Assembly (NCBI GenBank): GCA_028718125.1
Contig: JAQUMN010000015.1
Span: 21,640-85,639, forward strand
DNA length: 64,000 nt
Direction of reading: 5' to 3'
Origin: Kiritimatiellia bacterium
GTDB lineage: Bacteria; Verrucomicrobiota; Kiritimatiellia; JAAZAB01
Shown: positions 19,456 to 29,256 of the stretch, in pieces
Layout of the letters: every line of letters begins with the position of its first letter
Numbering within the stretch: position 1 is the first letter of the stretch
Position numbers and translations under genes: made by a program
Notes under the pieces: model-generated
The model's input: the letters and a program-made list of their open reading frames with translations, nothing else
Databases searched by the model: none
Told to the model about the DNA's origin: nothing

Positions 19456-20415
19456 ATGCTGGCAGTCAAGCACCTCCAAAAAACATTCGGACTGATCCAC
19501 GCGGTTCGTGATGTGTCATTTAAAGTCGCCCGGGGCGAAGTCCTCGGCTTCCTGGGTCCCAACGGCGCGGGCAAAACCACGACCATGCGCATGATCACCG
19601 GCTTTATCCCGCCCACGGCGGGCACGGCGGAAATCATGGGGCACGATATTCAGGCGGAGCCGATTCCCGCCAAGAAGCTGATCGGGTACCTGCCGGAAAA
19701 CGCCCCGGTTTATGCCGAAATGACCGTCTGGAATTACCTGGAATTCATCGCCGAAATCCGGGGCTTTAACAATCGCGCCAACCACGAGCGGGTTCAACAG
19801 ACCATCGCAGACTGCCGGCTGGATGCCGTCAAGCACCAGGCCATCGGCACGCTCTCCAAGGGGTATAAACAGCGCGTGTGCTTCGCCCAGGCACTCCTGC
19901 ACGATCCGCCGGTGCTCATCATGGACGAGCCCACGGACGGCCTGGATCCCAACCAGAAACATATTGTCCGCACCATGATCCGCGACATGGCGGCGCGCAA
20001 AGCCATTGTGATTTCCACGCACATTCTCGAGGAAGTGGAGGCCATCTGCACGCGCGTCATCATTATCCGCGACGGCACGATTGTCGCCAACGCCACGCCG
20101 ACCGAACTGAAGGCTAAAAGCCGCGCGCACGGCGCGGTGGAACTGATGGTCAAGTCGACGCCCAGCGACATGTTGGCCAAGCTGGGACACACGGCCTCCG
20201 CCGCCCGCGTGGAAGTTTACCCGCCTCTGGCGGCGCAGGCGGTGACCGGAACCTCGTTGCCCCGCGTGGTGGTCTATCCCCGTGATGCCGCCCAGCTGAG
20301 CAAGGACATTATTGCGCTGGTTAAGGCCAACCCGGGGTGGGAAATATCCGCAATGAAAACTTTGGAAGGCCGACTTGATGACGTCTTCCACGAATTGACC
20401 GAAGTCAAAAATTAA
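19456..20415 (+). CDS. ABC transporter ATP-binding protein (GldA-like)
   Basis: GPNGAGKTTTMR Walker A, LSKGYKQRV signature, VLIMDEPTDGLDPNQ Walker B. Confidence 0.9.
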   Translation: MLAVKHLQKTFGLIHAVRDVSFKVARGEVLGFLGPNGAGKTTTMRMITGFIPPTAGTAEIMGHDIQAEPIPAKKLIGYLPENAPVYAEMTVWNYLEFIAEIRGFNNRANHERVQQTIADCRLDAVKHQAIGTLSKGYKQRVCFAQALLHDPPVLIMDEPTDGLDPNQKHIVRTMIRDMAARKAIVISTHILEEVEAICTRVIIIRDGTIVANATPTELKAKSRAHGAVELMVKSTPSDMLAKLGHTASAARVEVYPPLAAQAVTGTSLPRVVVYPRDAAQLSKDIIALVKANPGWEISAMKTLEGRLDDVFHELTEVKN

Positions 20416-20610
20416 CGTGGGCCATGCCCATAACTGAAAAAATTCTAAAATCCAAATTCCAAGGAATCATCTAATTCCAATGGAAACAAACAAAATCTTA
20501 AATTATTTTTCACCTTTGGCTTAATTGATTGGTTTTTCTTGGAATTTGGAACTTGGATTTTGGAATTTGGTTTGCGCATCAATGTTCGATGTTCACTAAC
20601 AAGGAGATAT

Positions 20611-21354
20611 ATGGATTCTATACGCAACACCAAGGCCATCATCAAACGCGAGTTGGCGTCATACTTCGAATCGCCGGTGGCCTACGTGTTTATGGTTGTA
20701 TTCCTGATGCTGATCGGGTTCCTGACGTTTTTTGTAGCGCGATTTTACGAAAGCGGCCAGGCCGACTTGCGCGGATTTTTCTTCTGGCACCCGTGGATGT
20801 TTCTTATCCTCGTGCCGGCCGCCGCCATGCGGCTCTGGGCCGAAGAGCGCCGCGCCGGGACCATTGAAACCCTGCTGACTCTGCCCGTGACGGCCACGCA
20901 GGCGATCCTCGGCAAATTTCTGGCCGCATGGATTTTCATCGGGCTCATCGTGGCATTGACCTTCCCCATCGTGCTGACTACGGTCTATCTGGGCGCCCCG
21001 GACAGCGGCGCCATCATCTGCGGCTACATCGGGAGCTTCCTGCTGGCCGGGGCCTATCTTTCGGTCGGCATGCTGACTTCGGCCCTGACACGCAACCAGG
21101 TCATCAGTTTCGTGCTCTCGCTGGTCATCTGCCTGTTTCTTCTGCTGGCCGGCTGGCCGCCAGTAACGGATCTCATGGTGCACTGGGCGCCGGAATGGCT
21201 GGTGCGCACCGTGGCGGCCTTCAGTTTTATGCCGCACTATGAGGCGTTCCAGAAAGGCGTCCTGGACCTGCGCGATTTTGCATATTACTTCAGCGTGATA
21301 ATATTCATGCTGTTCGGCACGCACCTGGTGCTGGAAAACCGGAAGGCAGCGTAA
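20611..21354 (+). CDS. ABC transporter permease (ABC-2 / GldF-like)
   Basis: ATG after AAGGAGATAT; six hydrophobic segments; EERRAGTIETLLTLPVT motif. Confidence 0.85.
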   Translation: MDSIRNTKAIIKRELASYFESPVAYVFMVVFLMLIGFLTFFVARFYESGQADLRGFFFWHPWMFLILVPAAAMRLWAEERRAGTIETLLTLPVTATQAILGKFLAAWIFIGLIVALTFPIVLTTVYLGAPDSGAIICGYIGSFLLAGAYLSVGMLTSALTRNQVISFVLSLVICLFLLLAGWPPVTDLMVHWAPEWLVRTVAAFSFMPHYEAFQKGVLDLRDFAYYFSVIIFMLFGTHLVLENRKAA

Positions 21355-21448
21355 TCTAATTGCTGATTTGGAATTTGGGATTGCGGATTTCAAATCATAA
21401 ATCAGAAATCATAAATTCGAAATAATTTAACTATAAAGGAATACCCCT

Positions 21449-23374
21449 ATGGCAATACGGCAACTCTGGAAATTCACCGGCAGCCTGATCGGCCTGCTGG
21501 CCCTGCTGGCCGTCCTGATCGCGGCCAATATTCTTCTCAACCGCGTGCGGGCAAGGGTGGACCTGACGGAAGAGAAACTCTATACCCTCTCCGAAGGCAC
21601 ACGCACCGTTCTAAAGTCCCTGGACGGACCTGTGACCCTGAAGTTTTTCTTTTCCGGCAGCAGCCCGGAAGTGCCCGTGCCGCTCAAGAATTTTGCCCGG
21701 CAGGTAGAGGATTTGCTGAAGGAATATGAATTGGCTTCCGGCGGCAAGGTCCTGGTTGAAACCTACGATCCCGAGCCAGACTCGGACGCGGAGGAATGGG
21801 CACAGCGCTACGGCCTCGCCGGCGAACAGCTGGGCATCATGAACTTCGCCCTCTATATGGGCCTCGTGGCCGTGAAAGGCGACACCCTCTCGGCCCTTCC
21901 TTTCCTCGACCCGCGCAACGAGGCAATGCTGGAATACAACATCACCCGCATGATCGCCCGCGTGGCGAACCCGAAGAAGCCGGTAGTCGGCATCCTGAGC
22001 AGCCTGCCGGTAATGGGCGTGCGCGCTTTCCCTTATGCCATGCCGGGCCAGCCGCGCCCCAAGAACCAGCCGCCCTGGGTGGCATTCCAGGACCTGAACA
22101 AGGACTACGAGGTGCGCCAACTGCCCGTCGATGTCGACGCAATTGATCCCGACCTTGATGTCTTGATCGCCGTCCATCCCAAGGCCATCTCCGAGAAGAC
22201 GCAGTATGCCATTGACCAGTTTGTCCTGCGCGGCGGTCGTCTGCTGGCGTTCATTGACCCCATGTGCCTGGCCGACGCCATGAACCAGGAGGCGGCCATG
22301 GGCATGGCGCGCCCGATGTCCGATCTGGGCCGCTTGCCCGCGGCCTGGGGTATCACCTATGACCCCGACCAGGTCGTCGCCGACCTCACGGCTAGCACCC
22401 GTGTGCAGCGCGGCGACAATGTAGTCGAGGATAATCCCATGTTTCTCACCCTCCGCAATGCAAATATTAGCGGCAAAGACATCGTCACCTCCTCGCTGGA
22501 ATCGCTTGGCCTCCCCATCGCCGGAGCGTTTTCCGGAACCGGCACGGAAGGTTTGAGCGTCGGTTCCCTGCTGGTATCCTCGGAACAGTCTGCGCTCATC
22601 AGCTTTTTCTCCGCCCAGTTGGGCGGGGAAGCCGTCCGCCGCGAATTCAAGAGCGGGCTGAAGCGCCTGAACCTGTCCATCCGCCTGCAGGGCAAGTTCA
22701 AAACCGCTTTCCCGCAAGGCAAGCCCAAGGCGGCTCCGGACCAGGAGAAAAAGGATCCGGCGGAGAGCGCCAAGGAACCGGCCAAACCGGAAGACACCAC
22801 ACCGGCATTGAAGGAAAGCATCAAGGCAAGCACGGTGATCCTAGTGGCAGACGTGGATATGCTGTATGACCCCTTCGCCGTGCAGGAAATGCCTATTTTC
22901 GGCCAGCGCGTATTTCAGCCGCTGAACGATAACGTCAATTTCTTTGCCAACGCGCTTGAGCAGCTTTCCGGTAGTGTGGACTTGCTCCAGATCCGTGCGC
23001 GCGGCCGGATCGAACGTCCGTTTGACCGCGTTCAGGATCTCCAGAGCGAAGCGCAACAGCGCTGGATGATGCAGGAACGCACGCTCCAGGAACAGCTGGC
23101 CGCCACCCAGACACGACTGGAAAGCCTGCAGTCCCAGAAAGACAAGAGCCAGCGCTTCATTCTCAGCGCCGAGCAGGAACAGGAGATCGCCAAGTTCAAG
23201 CAGGAACAGATCAAGACCCAGCGCGAACTCAAGCAGGTGCGCAAGAACCTGCGCGAAGGCATTGAAGAACTTGGCGTGAAGGTCAAGGTCATCAATATCC
23301 TGGCCGTGCCCGTGCTGGTTTGCCTGGCAGGACTGGCCTTCGGCTGGCGCCGGCGGCAGAGCATGAGGCTCTAG
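21449..23374 (+). CDS. GldG-like ABC-type auxiliary protein
   Basis: N-terminal TM, 'VDLTEEKLYTLSEGTRTVLKSLDGPVTLKFFFS' typical of GldG/DUF7088-type proteins; C-terminal TM. Confidence 0.85.
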   Translation: MAIRQLWKFTGSLIGLLALLAVLIAANILLNRVRARVDLTEEKLYTLSEGTRTVLKSLDGPVTLKFFFSGSSPEVPVPLKNFARQVEDLLKEYELASGGKVLVETYDPEPDSDAEEWAQRYGLAGEQLGIMNFALYMGLVAVKGDTLSALPFLDPRNEAMLEYNITRMIARVANPKKPVVGILSSLPVMGVRAFPYAMPGQPRPKNQPPWVAFQDLNKDYEVRQLPVDVDAIDPDLDVLIAVHPKAISEKTQYAIDQFVLRGGRLLAFIDPMCLADAMNQEAAMGMARPMSDLGRLPAAWGITYDPDQVVADLTASTRVQRGDNVVEDNPMFLTLRNANISGKDIVTSSLESLGLPIAGAFSGTGTEGLSVGSLLVSSEQSALISFFSAQLGGEAVRREFKSGLKRLNLSIRLQGKFKTAFPQGKPKAAPDQEKKDPAESAKEPAKPEDTTPALKESIKASTVILVADVDMLYDPFAVQEMPIFGQRVFQPLNDNVNFFANALEQLSGSVDLLQIRARGRIERPFDRVQDLQSEAQQRWMMQERTLQEQLAATQTRLESLQSQKDKSQRFILSAEQEQEIAKFKQEQIKTQRELKQVRKNLREGIEELGVKVKVINILAVPVLVCLAGLAFGWRRRQSMRL

Positions 23375-23557
23375 ACTCCGGAAGACGGACGCCTGACACC
23401 AGACGACTAAGGATGGGATAAGAAACTAAACAATAAACGTTGCGTTCGGCGTGAGACACTTTTTCGACTTGTCCGCCTATGGTGGAACCAAATTTGACAC
23501 ACTGCCGAAGTTAGACATCAATCGAATATATACGGAGAAAGACAGGAGACATAGACC

Positions 23558-24889
23558 ATGAAGACACGGAACCTAATTCTGCTTGTTGTGTTGGCAGGCG
23601 GTCTGATCGGATGGGCCGCATGGACAATGCGTCCCCAGGCGAAACCGGGATCCGCGCTGATCGGCACGCAAGTCCTGCCCGGCCTGCCGATTAATCGCGT
23701 AAACAAAATGGTGTTGACGACCACGGGGAGCACCCTCACGCTGGCTAAGGTAAAAGGCACCTGGACCGTGGCCAACCGGTTTAATTATCCTGCCGCCTTC
23801 GACAAGATCGCCGATGGCCTGCTTCAGCTCAGCGAGATGAAGGTGGGGCAAGTAATGAACGTCAGTGACTCGCAGAAAGGCGCCTTTAACCTGCTGGACC
23901 CTGTCGCGGTGACCACGGGACGCATGGAACAGGCCGGCACGCGCGTAGAACTTCGGGACGAAAATGACGGGCTGCTGGCCAGCCTGCTCATCGGCAAACC
24001 TTTTATGCGCGCCTCCCCGGAGGGTGGCATGCAAGGGCCGCTTGACTCCGGCAGTTATCCGGATGGACAATATGTGCAGACGGCCGATGGCCATGTTGTT
24101 CTGGTCGGCAAGACCCTTGACCGGCTGACCGAAGGTGTTAAAAACTGGCTGGCCGAAGAGTTCATCAATGCCACCGCCGACGATATTCAGGAAATTTCGA
24201 TCACTGCGCCCGATCGCGCGGCGATCAAGTTGGTGCGGGCAAAAGAAGGCAAGCTTTTCACACTCGAAGGGATGAAGGCCGAGGAAGGCACATTAGACAC
24301 GGCCAAGGTCAACCAGATAAGCGGCGCGCTGAATTTGCTCGGGTTCGACGACATCGCCGCCCCCACCCTGTCACCCAATGAAACCGGCCTGGAGCACCCC
24401 GTGGCGTTTGAAGCCAAAACACGGCAGGGCCAGACCTATACCATACGCATCGGCAACACGCTGACCAACGACACCTTCGACCGTTACATACAGGTGGGCA
24501 CAACATGGGAAGCGCCGGCGGAGCCGGCGGCGAAGGGAGCGGCGGCGGGGACGAACGCGGTGGACGCGGCCAAGGCAGTCCAGCAGAAGGCAGATGAAGC
24601 CGCGAAGAGAGCGGAAGAAGTCAAGGCGCTCAACGACCGGCTATCGGCTTGGACGTTTATTATCAAGTCATATCGGGCGGAGCCTTTGCTGATCAAGCGC
24701 GCGGACCTGATCAAGAAAACCGAGCCGGCCGGAGGACAGAAGACTGACACCGGCCTGCCCGCCGAAGCCCTAACGAAGGCGGGAGGACGGACGCTGGACG
24801 ACAGACGCCGGACACCAGACCAGACAACGAACAACGGAGAAGAGAAGCAAACGCCCAACGTCCATCGCCAGACGCTCAACGCCGAATGA
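23558..24889 (+). CDS. DUF4340-like protein
   Basis: 'WTVANRFNYPAAFDKIADGLLQLSEMKVGQVMN' pattern; syntenic after the GldG-like gene. Confidence 0.75.
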   Translation: MKTRNLILLVVLAGGLIGWAAWTMRPQAKPGSALIGTQVLPGLPINRVNKMVLTTTGSTLTLAKVKGTWTVANRFNYPAAFDKIADGLLQLSEMKVGQVMNVSDSQKGAFNLLDPVAVTTGRMEQAGTRVELRDENDGLLASLLIGKPFMRASPEGGMQGPLDSGSYPDGQYVQTADGHVVLVGKTLDRLTEGVKNWLAEEFINATADDIQEISITAPDRAAIKLVRAKEGKLFTLEGMKAEEGTLDTAKVNQISGALNLLGFDDIAAPTLSPNETGLEHPVAFEAKTRQGQTYTIRIGNTLTNDTFDRYIQVGTTWEAPAEPAAKGAAAGTNAVDAAKAVQQKADEAAKRAEEVKALNDRLSAWTFIIKSYRAEPLLIKRADLIKKTEPAGGQKTDTGLPAEALTKAGGRTLDDRRRTPDQTTNNGEEKQTPNVHRQTLNAE

Positions 24890-24969
24890 CGGACACCTGA
24901 TGAATTGCGGATTTAAAATCCGAAATCAAAAATCATAAATCAAAAATACTCTATACAGGAGATAAAACC

Positions 24970-25959
24970 ATGGACCACACAGAAATCACCAAAACCACCG
25001 ACCTGATTCACGAGCAAACCAAGGCCATCGACACCGTGCGCCAGGAAGTGATGAAAGTCATGGTGGGCCAGGAGCGCATGCTCGACCGCATGCTGATTGC
25101 GCTCATCACCGGCGGCCACATTCTTCTGGAAGGCGTGCCGGGGCTGGCCAAAACCACAGCTGTAAAAACGCTGGCCCGGACGCTGGGGCTCAAATTCCAG
25201 CGGATCAGTTTCACGCCGGACCTCTTGCCGGCCGACCTGATCGGCACGATGATTTACGACCCGCGCGCCGGAACATTCTCAGCCAAGAAGGGGCCGGTCT
25301 TCACCAACCTCCTGTTGGCAGATGAAATTAACCGGGCACCGGCCAAGGTGCAGTCGGCCCTGCTGGAAGCCATGCAGGAACACCAGGTGACGATTGGCGA
25401 CCACACCTATCCCCTGCCGGAACCGTTCATGGTCATGGCCACGCAGAACCCCATCGAACAGGAAGGCACCTATCCCCTGCCCGAGGCCCAGATCGACCGC
25501 TTCATGCTCAAGTGCAAGGTAACTTACCCCTCCAAGGACGACGAACGCCGGATCATGAACCGGTTCACACGCAAACGGGATGACCAGGTCAACACCGTCA
25601 TGTCGTCCGAGCAGATCTTCGTATTGCGCGACCTGCTGGACCAGGTCTATTGCGACGAGAAGGTGGGCGAATATATCCTTGACCTCGTCTTCGCCACGCG
25701 CAAGCCCTCGGCATACAACATCCCGGCGGATCACCAGATTGAATACGGGGCCTCGCCGCGCGCCACCCTTTATCTGAACATGGCCTCCCGCACCAACGCC
25801 ATGCTGCGCGGCCGTGGTTACGCCACGCCCCAGGACGTCAAGGAAATCGCCCATGACGTGCTCCGGCACCGCATCATGTTGACCTACGAGGCGGAAGCGG
25901 AAGAAGTCACCAGCGAGGACCTGATCACGCGCCTGTTAAACGACATCCCGGTGCCCTGA
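24970..25959 (+). CDS. MoxR-family AAA+ ATPase
   Basis: LLEGVPGLAKT, LLADEINRAPAKVQSALLEAMQE, ATQNPIEQEGTYPLPEAQIDRF. Confidence 0.95.
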   Translation: MDHTEITKTTDLIHEQTKAIDTVRQEVMKVMVGQERMLDRMLIALITGGHILLEGVPGLAKTTAVKTLARTLGLKFQRISFTPDLLPADLIGTMIYDPRAGTFSAKKGPVFTNLLLADEINRAPAKVQSALLEAMQEHQVTIGDHTYPLPEPFMVMATQNPIEQEGTYPLPEAQIDRFMLKCKVTYPSKDDERRIMNRFTRKRDDQVNTVMSSEQIFVLRDLLDQVYCDEKVGEYILDLVFATRKPSAYNIPADHQIEYGASPRATLYLNMASRTNAMLRGRGYATPQDVKEIAHDVLRHRIMLTYEAEAEEVTSEDLITRLLNDIPVP

Positions 25960-26102
25960 CGGAATTTAGTGATTGCCGATTTGCGATTGCCGATTTCAGA
26001 TTTATGAAAGATCGCCATCATCAACCGTGACCATGTTCCACATCGCTCGTTGACAGGTTCAGGTCAAATCGACAATCGGAAATTGAAAATCGAAAATCTA
26101 CC

Positions 26103-26993
26103 ATGCCCATTGACACCAAAGAACTGATGAAGCATGTCCGCCGGATCAAGGTGGTTACGGCCAAGCTTGTGGACGAACACATTTCCGGCGAATATCACTC
26201 CGTCTTCAAGGGGCGGGGCATGGAATTCGACGAAGTGCGCGAGTATGTGCCCGGCGATGACGTGCGCTCCATTGACTGGAACGTGACGGCCCGCATGGGC
26301 CACCCCTACGTCAAGCGTTTCTGCGAAGAGCGCGAATTAACCATCATGTTCCTGGTGGACATTTCCGGCTCCATGATTTTCGGGTCCGCCCTGCGCTCCA
26401 AGGCCGAGGTGGCCGCCGAACTGACCAGTCTCCTGGCTCTTTCGGCCATTAAAAATCAGGACAAGGTCGGCATGATCCTGTTTTCAGACCGGATTGAGCG
26501 CTATATCCCGCCGCGCAAGGGACGGACGGCCGCGATGCGGCTGGTGCGCGAAGTGCTGGCCGCCGAGGAAACGCGCCGCGAAACCAACATGGGCGCGGCC
26601 CTGCAGTTCCTGAACAAAGTCCAGAAACGCCGGGCAGTGGTTTTCCTGGTTTCCGATTTCCTGGCAACGGGATATGACAAGGAATTACGGGTTATGGCCC
26701 GCCACCACGACCTGATTGCCTGCCCGATTTCCGATCCCCGCGAACAAAGCATGCCCAACATCGGACTGCTGGAAGTGATCAACCCGGAAACGGGCGAGTT
26801 CATGCTGGTCGATACCGGCTCCCGCCGGCTGCTGGAGTCGTTCCGCTCCCAGGCCGCCGCCGAAGAACAGACGCGCAACAAGCAATTTCAGCGGCTCAAA
26901 GTGGACCGCCTGGCGCTGACCACCGACCGGCCCTTTGTGGACGATGTGCGCCGGCTTTTCCACCTTCGCCAGCACCGGAAACAGCGGGGATGA
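26103..26993 (+). CDS. DUF58 (VWA-like) protein
   Basis: GRGMEFDEVREYVPGDDVRSIDWNVTAR and FLVDISGSM. Confidence 0.93.
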   Translation: MPIDTKELMKHVRRIKVVTAKLVDEHISGEYHSVFKGRGMEFDEVREYVPGDDVRSIDWNVTARMGHPYVKRFCEERELTIMFLVDISGSMIFGSALRSKAEVAAELTSLLALSAIKNQDKVGMILFSDRIERYIPPRKGRTAAMRLVREVLAAEETRRETNMGAALQFLNKVQKRRAVVFLVSDFLATGYDKELRVMARHHDLIACPISDPREQSMPNIGLLEVINPETGEFMLVDTGSRRLLESFRSQAAAEEQTRNKQFQRLKVDRLALTTDRPFVDDVRRLFHLRQHRKQRG

Positions 26994-27020
26994 AAAAAGG
27001 CGGGATAAAGAGAATGTCGG

Positions 27021-28019
27021 ATGAAAAATAAATGGAAAATTACCCCGGTATCATTGTTTTTTGCCGCAGGCTTATGGCTGGCGACCATTTCTTGCGCAGC
27101 GCCGCTATCTTCCAATGCCGCCCCGCGCGTGGAAAAAACGACCTCGGGCCCCGTGGAACTCATCATCACCGCCGACCCGCCACAGGTTCACCTGGACCGG
27201 GACATCCTGCTTTCCATCAAGACGATCACACCGGCCAAAATCACGGTTCGGCTGCCGTCCCTGGATAATCGGCTTGCAGGATTCACGCTGAGCGGCGAGT
27301 TTGACCGCGAGCCCGTGACCCAGGACGGGGCCATTGTGCGCGAACACTGTTTCCGGCTGACGCCGCTCGTGGCCGCCGAATACCGGCTGGCGCCCATGGC
27401 CGTGACCTATACCGATACGAGCCGCCCGGAGGCGCAGGAAAGCTGGTTTGCCACACGGGCCTTTGTTTTCGAAGTCGCCCCGGTCGGGACGGAACATCCG
27501 GGTGCCACGATCCGCGATATCCGCGGGCCGGTCTGGATTTATCCGGCTTTCAAGACAGTCGCCGGCTGGACGGCTATCCTGGCGCTGATCTCCGCGGCAA
27601 TATGGGCGCTCTATCGGTTCAGCCGCCGGATTCACCGTGCCATCCAGTTGCGACGGATGTCGCCGCGTGAACGCGCGCTCAATCAACTCGGTGAACTGCT
27701 TAAAAAGGATTTGGTTGGCAAAGGCAAAATAAAGGAATTTTACACGGAATTGACCATGATCGTCCGGTGCTATATAGAGGGCGCTCATTCCATAAGAGCA
27801 CCTGAACAAACCACCGAAGAATTCCTTGTAACAGCGTCACACAATCCCTCCTTCAAGCCCGAGGTCGTTAATAAACTGAAAATCTTTTTACAAACAAGTG
27901 ATCTTGTTAAATTTGCCGTTTATCAGCCTGACAAAGAGATTATCGACCGAACTCTGGCTACCGCTGGCGATTATATAGATACAGACGAACAATACCACGA
28001 TAAGGCAAAGGAAGCCTGA
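27021..28019 (+). CDS. Bat-operon membrane protein (DUF4381/BatD-like)
   Basis: Signal peptide, Ig-like region, central TM, cytoplasmic 'FYTELTMIVRCYIEGAHSIRAPEQTTEEFL'; operon position. Confidence 0.7.
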   Translation: MKNKWKITPVSLFFAAGLWLATISCAAPLSSNAAPRVEKTTSGPVELIITADPPQVHLDRDILLSIKTITPAKITVRLPSLDNRLAGFTLSGEFDREPVTQDGAIVREHCFRLTPLVAAEYRLAPMAVTYTDTSRPEAQESWFATRAFVFEVAPVGTEHPGATIRDIRGPVWIYPAFKTVAGWTAILALISAAIWALYRFSRRIHRAIQLRRMSPRERALNQLGELLKKDLVGKGKIKEFYTELTMIVRCYIEGAHSIRAPEQTTEEFLVTASHNPSFKPEVVNKLKIFLQTSDLVKFAVYQPDKEIIDRTLATAGDYIDTDEQYHDKAKEA

Positions 28020-28020
28020 T

Positions 28021-29055
28021 ATGTTCCGTTTTGCAGACCCTTATTACCTGTTTCTGCTGATCCCGCTGTGTGCAGCGGGATGGGCCATGCTCGCACGGCG
28101 GCGAAAAGCAGCTGTCCTCTTCGCGCCCACGCATCGCCTGCCCACATCGCCCCTTACCTGGCGGACCGCCGCCATCGCCATGACCCCGCTCCTGTTCCTG
28201 GCCGGCGCCGGGCTGACGATCTTCGCCCTGGCGCGGCCGCAAACCGTGTTATCGAAGACGGCCCATCAGTCCGACGCCATCGCCATCCAAATGGTGGTGG
28301 ACGTCTCAGGATCGATGGAAGCGCTGGACTTCTCAACGCGCGATACGACGCGCACCCGGCTGGACGTGGTCAAGGAAACGTTTGCCCAATTTATTGAGAA
28401 GCGCACTGACGACTTGATCGGCCTGGTGACGTTCGGCGGCTATACCGCCAGCCGCGTGCCGCTGACCATCGACCACAGCGCGCTACTGCACGTCCTCAAA
28501 GGCGTTCAGATTCCGAAGCCCTCTCTGGACGCGAACGGACAGTTGGCCAACCAGGAGGAACTTTTGACCGCCATCGGCGACGCGCTGGCCATGGCGTGCG
28601 CCCGGCTGGAAAAGGCCGAAATCAAATCTAAGATCATCGTGCTTCTCAGCGATGGCGTATCCAACACGGGACTGATCAAGCCCGACGAGGCCACCAAGGC
28701 AGCCAAGGCGCTGGGCATCAAGGTCTACACCATCGGCGTGGGCTCGAATGGCCGCGCCCCATTCATGGTGCGGGATCCCTTCGGCCGGAACGTTATTCAA
28801 TACGCCGAAGTCCAGATTGACGAGGATACACTTCGCCGCATCGCCTCAACAACCGGCGGACAATATTTCAATGTTAAGGATCCCAAGGGACTTTTGCGGG
28901 CTTTTGGCGACATCGACAAGCTGGAAAAAACGAATATTCGCAAAGAGGTTTTCAACCAATACACGGAATTGTTTCCCCACTGCCTCTGGCCGGGCTTATT
29001 GGCATTGGTCCTGGCGGTGTCAATGAATATGGGCGTACGGAAGGAAATCATCTGA
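28021..29055 (+). CDS. VWA-domain protein, BatA-like
   Basis: VVDVSGSMEALDF MIDAS motif, flanking TM helices, SDGVSNTG. Confidence 0.9.
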   Translation: MFRFADPYYLFLLIPLCAAGWAMLARRRKAAVLFAPTHRLPTSPLTWRTAAIAMTPLLFLAGAGLTIFALARPQTVLSKTAHQSDAIAIQMVVDVSGSMEALDFSTRDTTRTRLDVVKETFAQFIEKRTDDLIGLVTFGGYTASRVPLTIDHSALLHVLKGVQIPKPSLDANGQLANQEELLTAIGDALAMACARLEKAEIKSKIIVLLSDGVSNTGLIKPDEATKAAKALGIKVYTIGVGSNGRAPFMVRDPFGRNVIQYAEVQIDEDTLRRIASTTGGQYFNVKDPKGLLRAFGDIDKLEKTNIRKEVFNQYTELFPHCLWPGLLALVLAVSMNMGVRKEII

Positions 29056-29256
29056 ATTTCTGATTTCGGATTGCTGATTTCGGATTCGAAATCCAAAGAT
29101 TTAGGAATTGCGAACTTTTGATGGATCATACCGAAGACAGATGTGCATTTCGCCGTCGCTGAAGCTTCCGCCTTCGTCGAAGCTGCACCGGACAAAATGG
29201 TGGACAAGCTGATGGAAAATCAGAAATCAAAAATCCGAAATCAGAAATAATTAATT

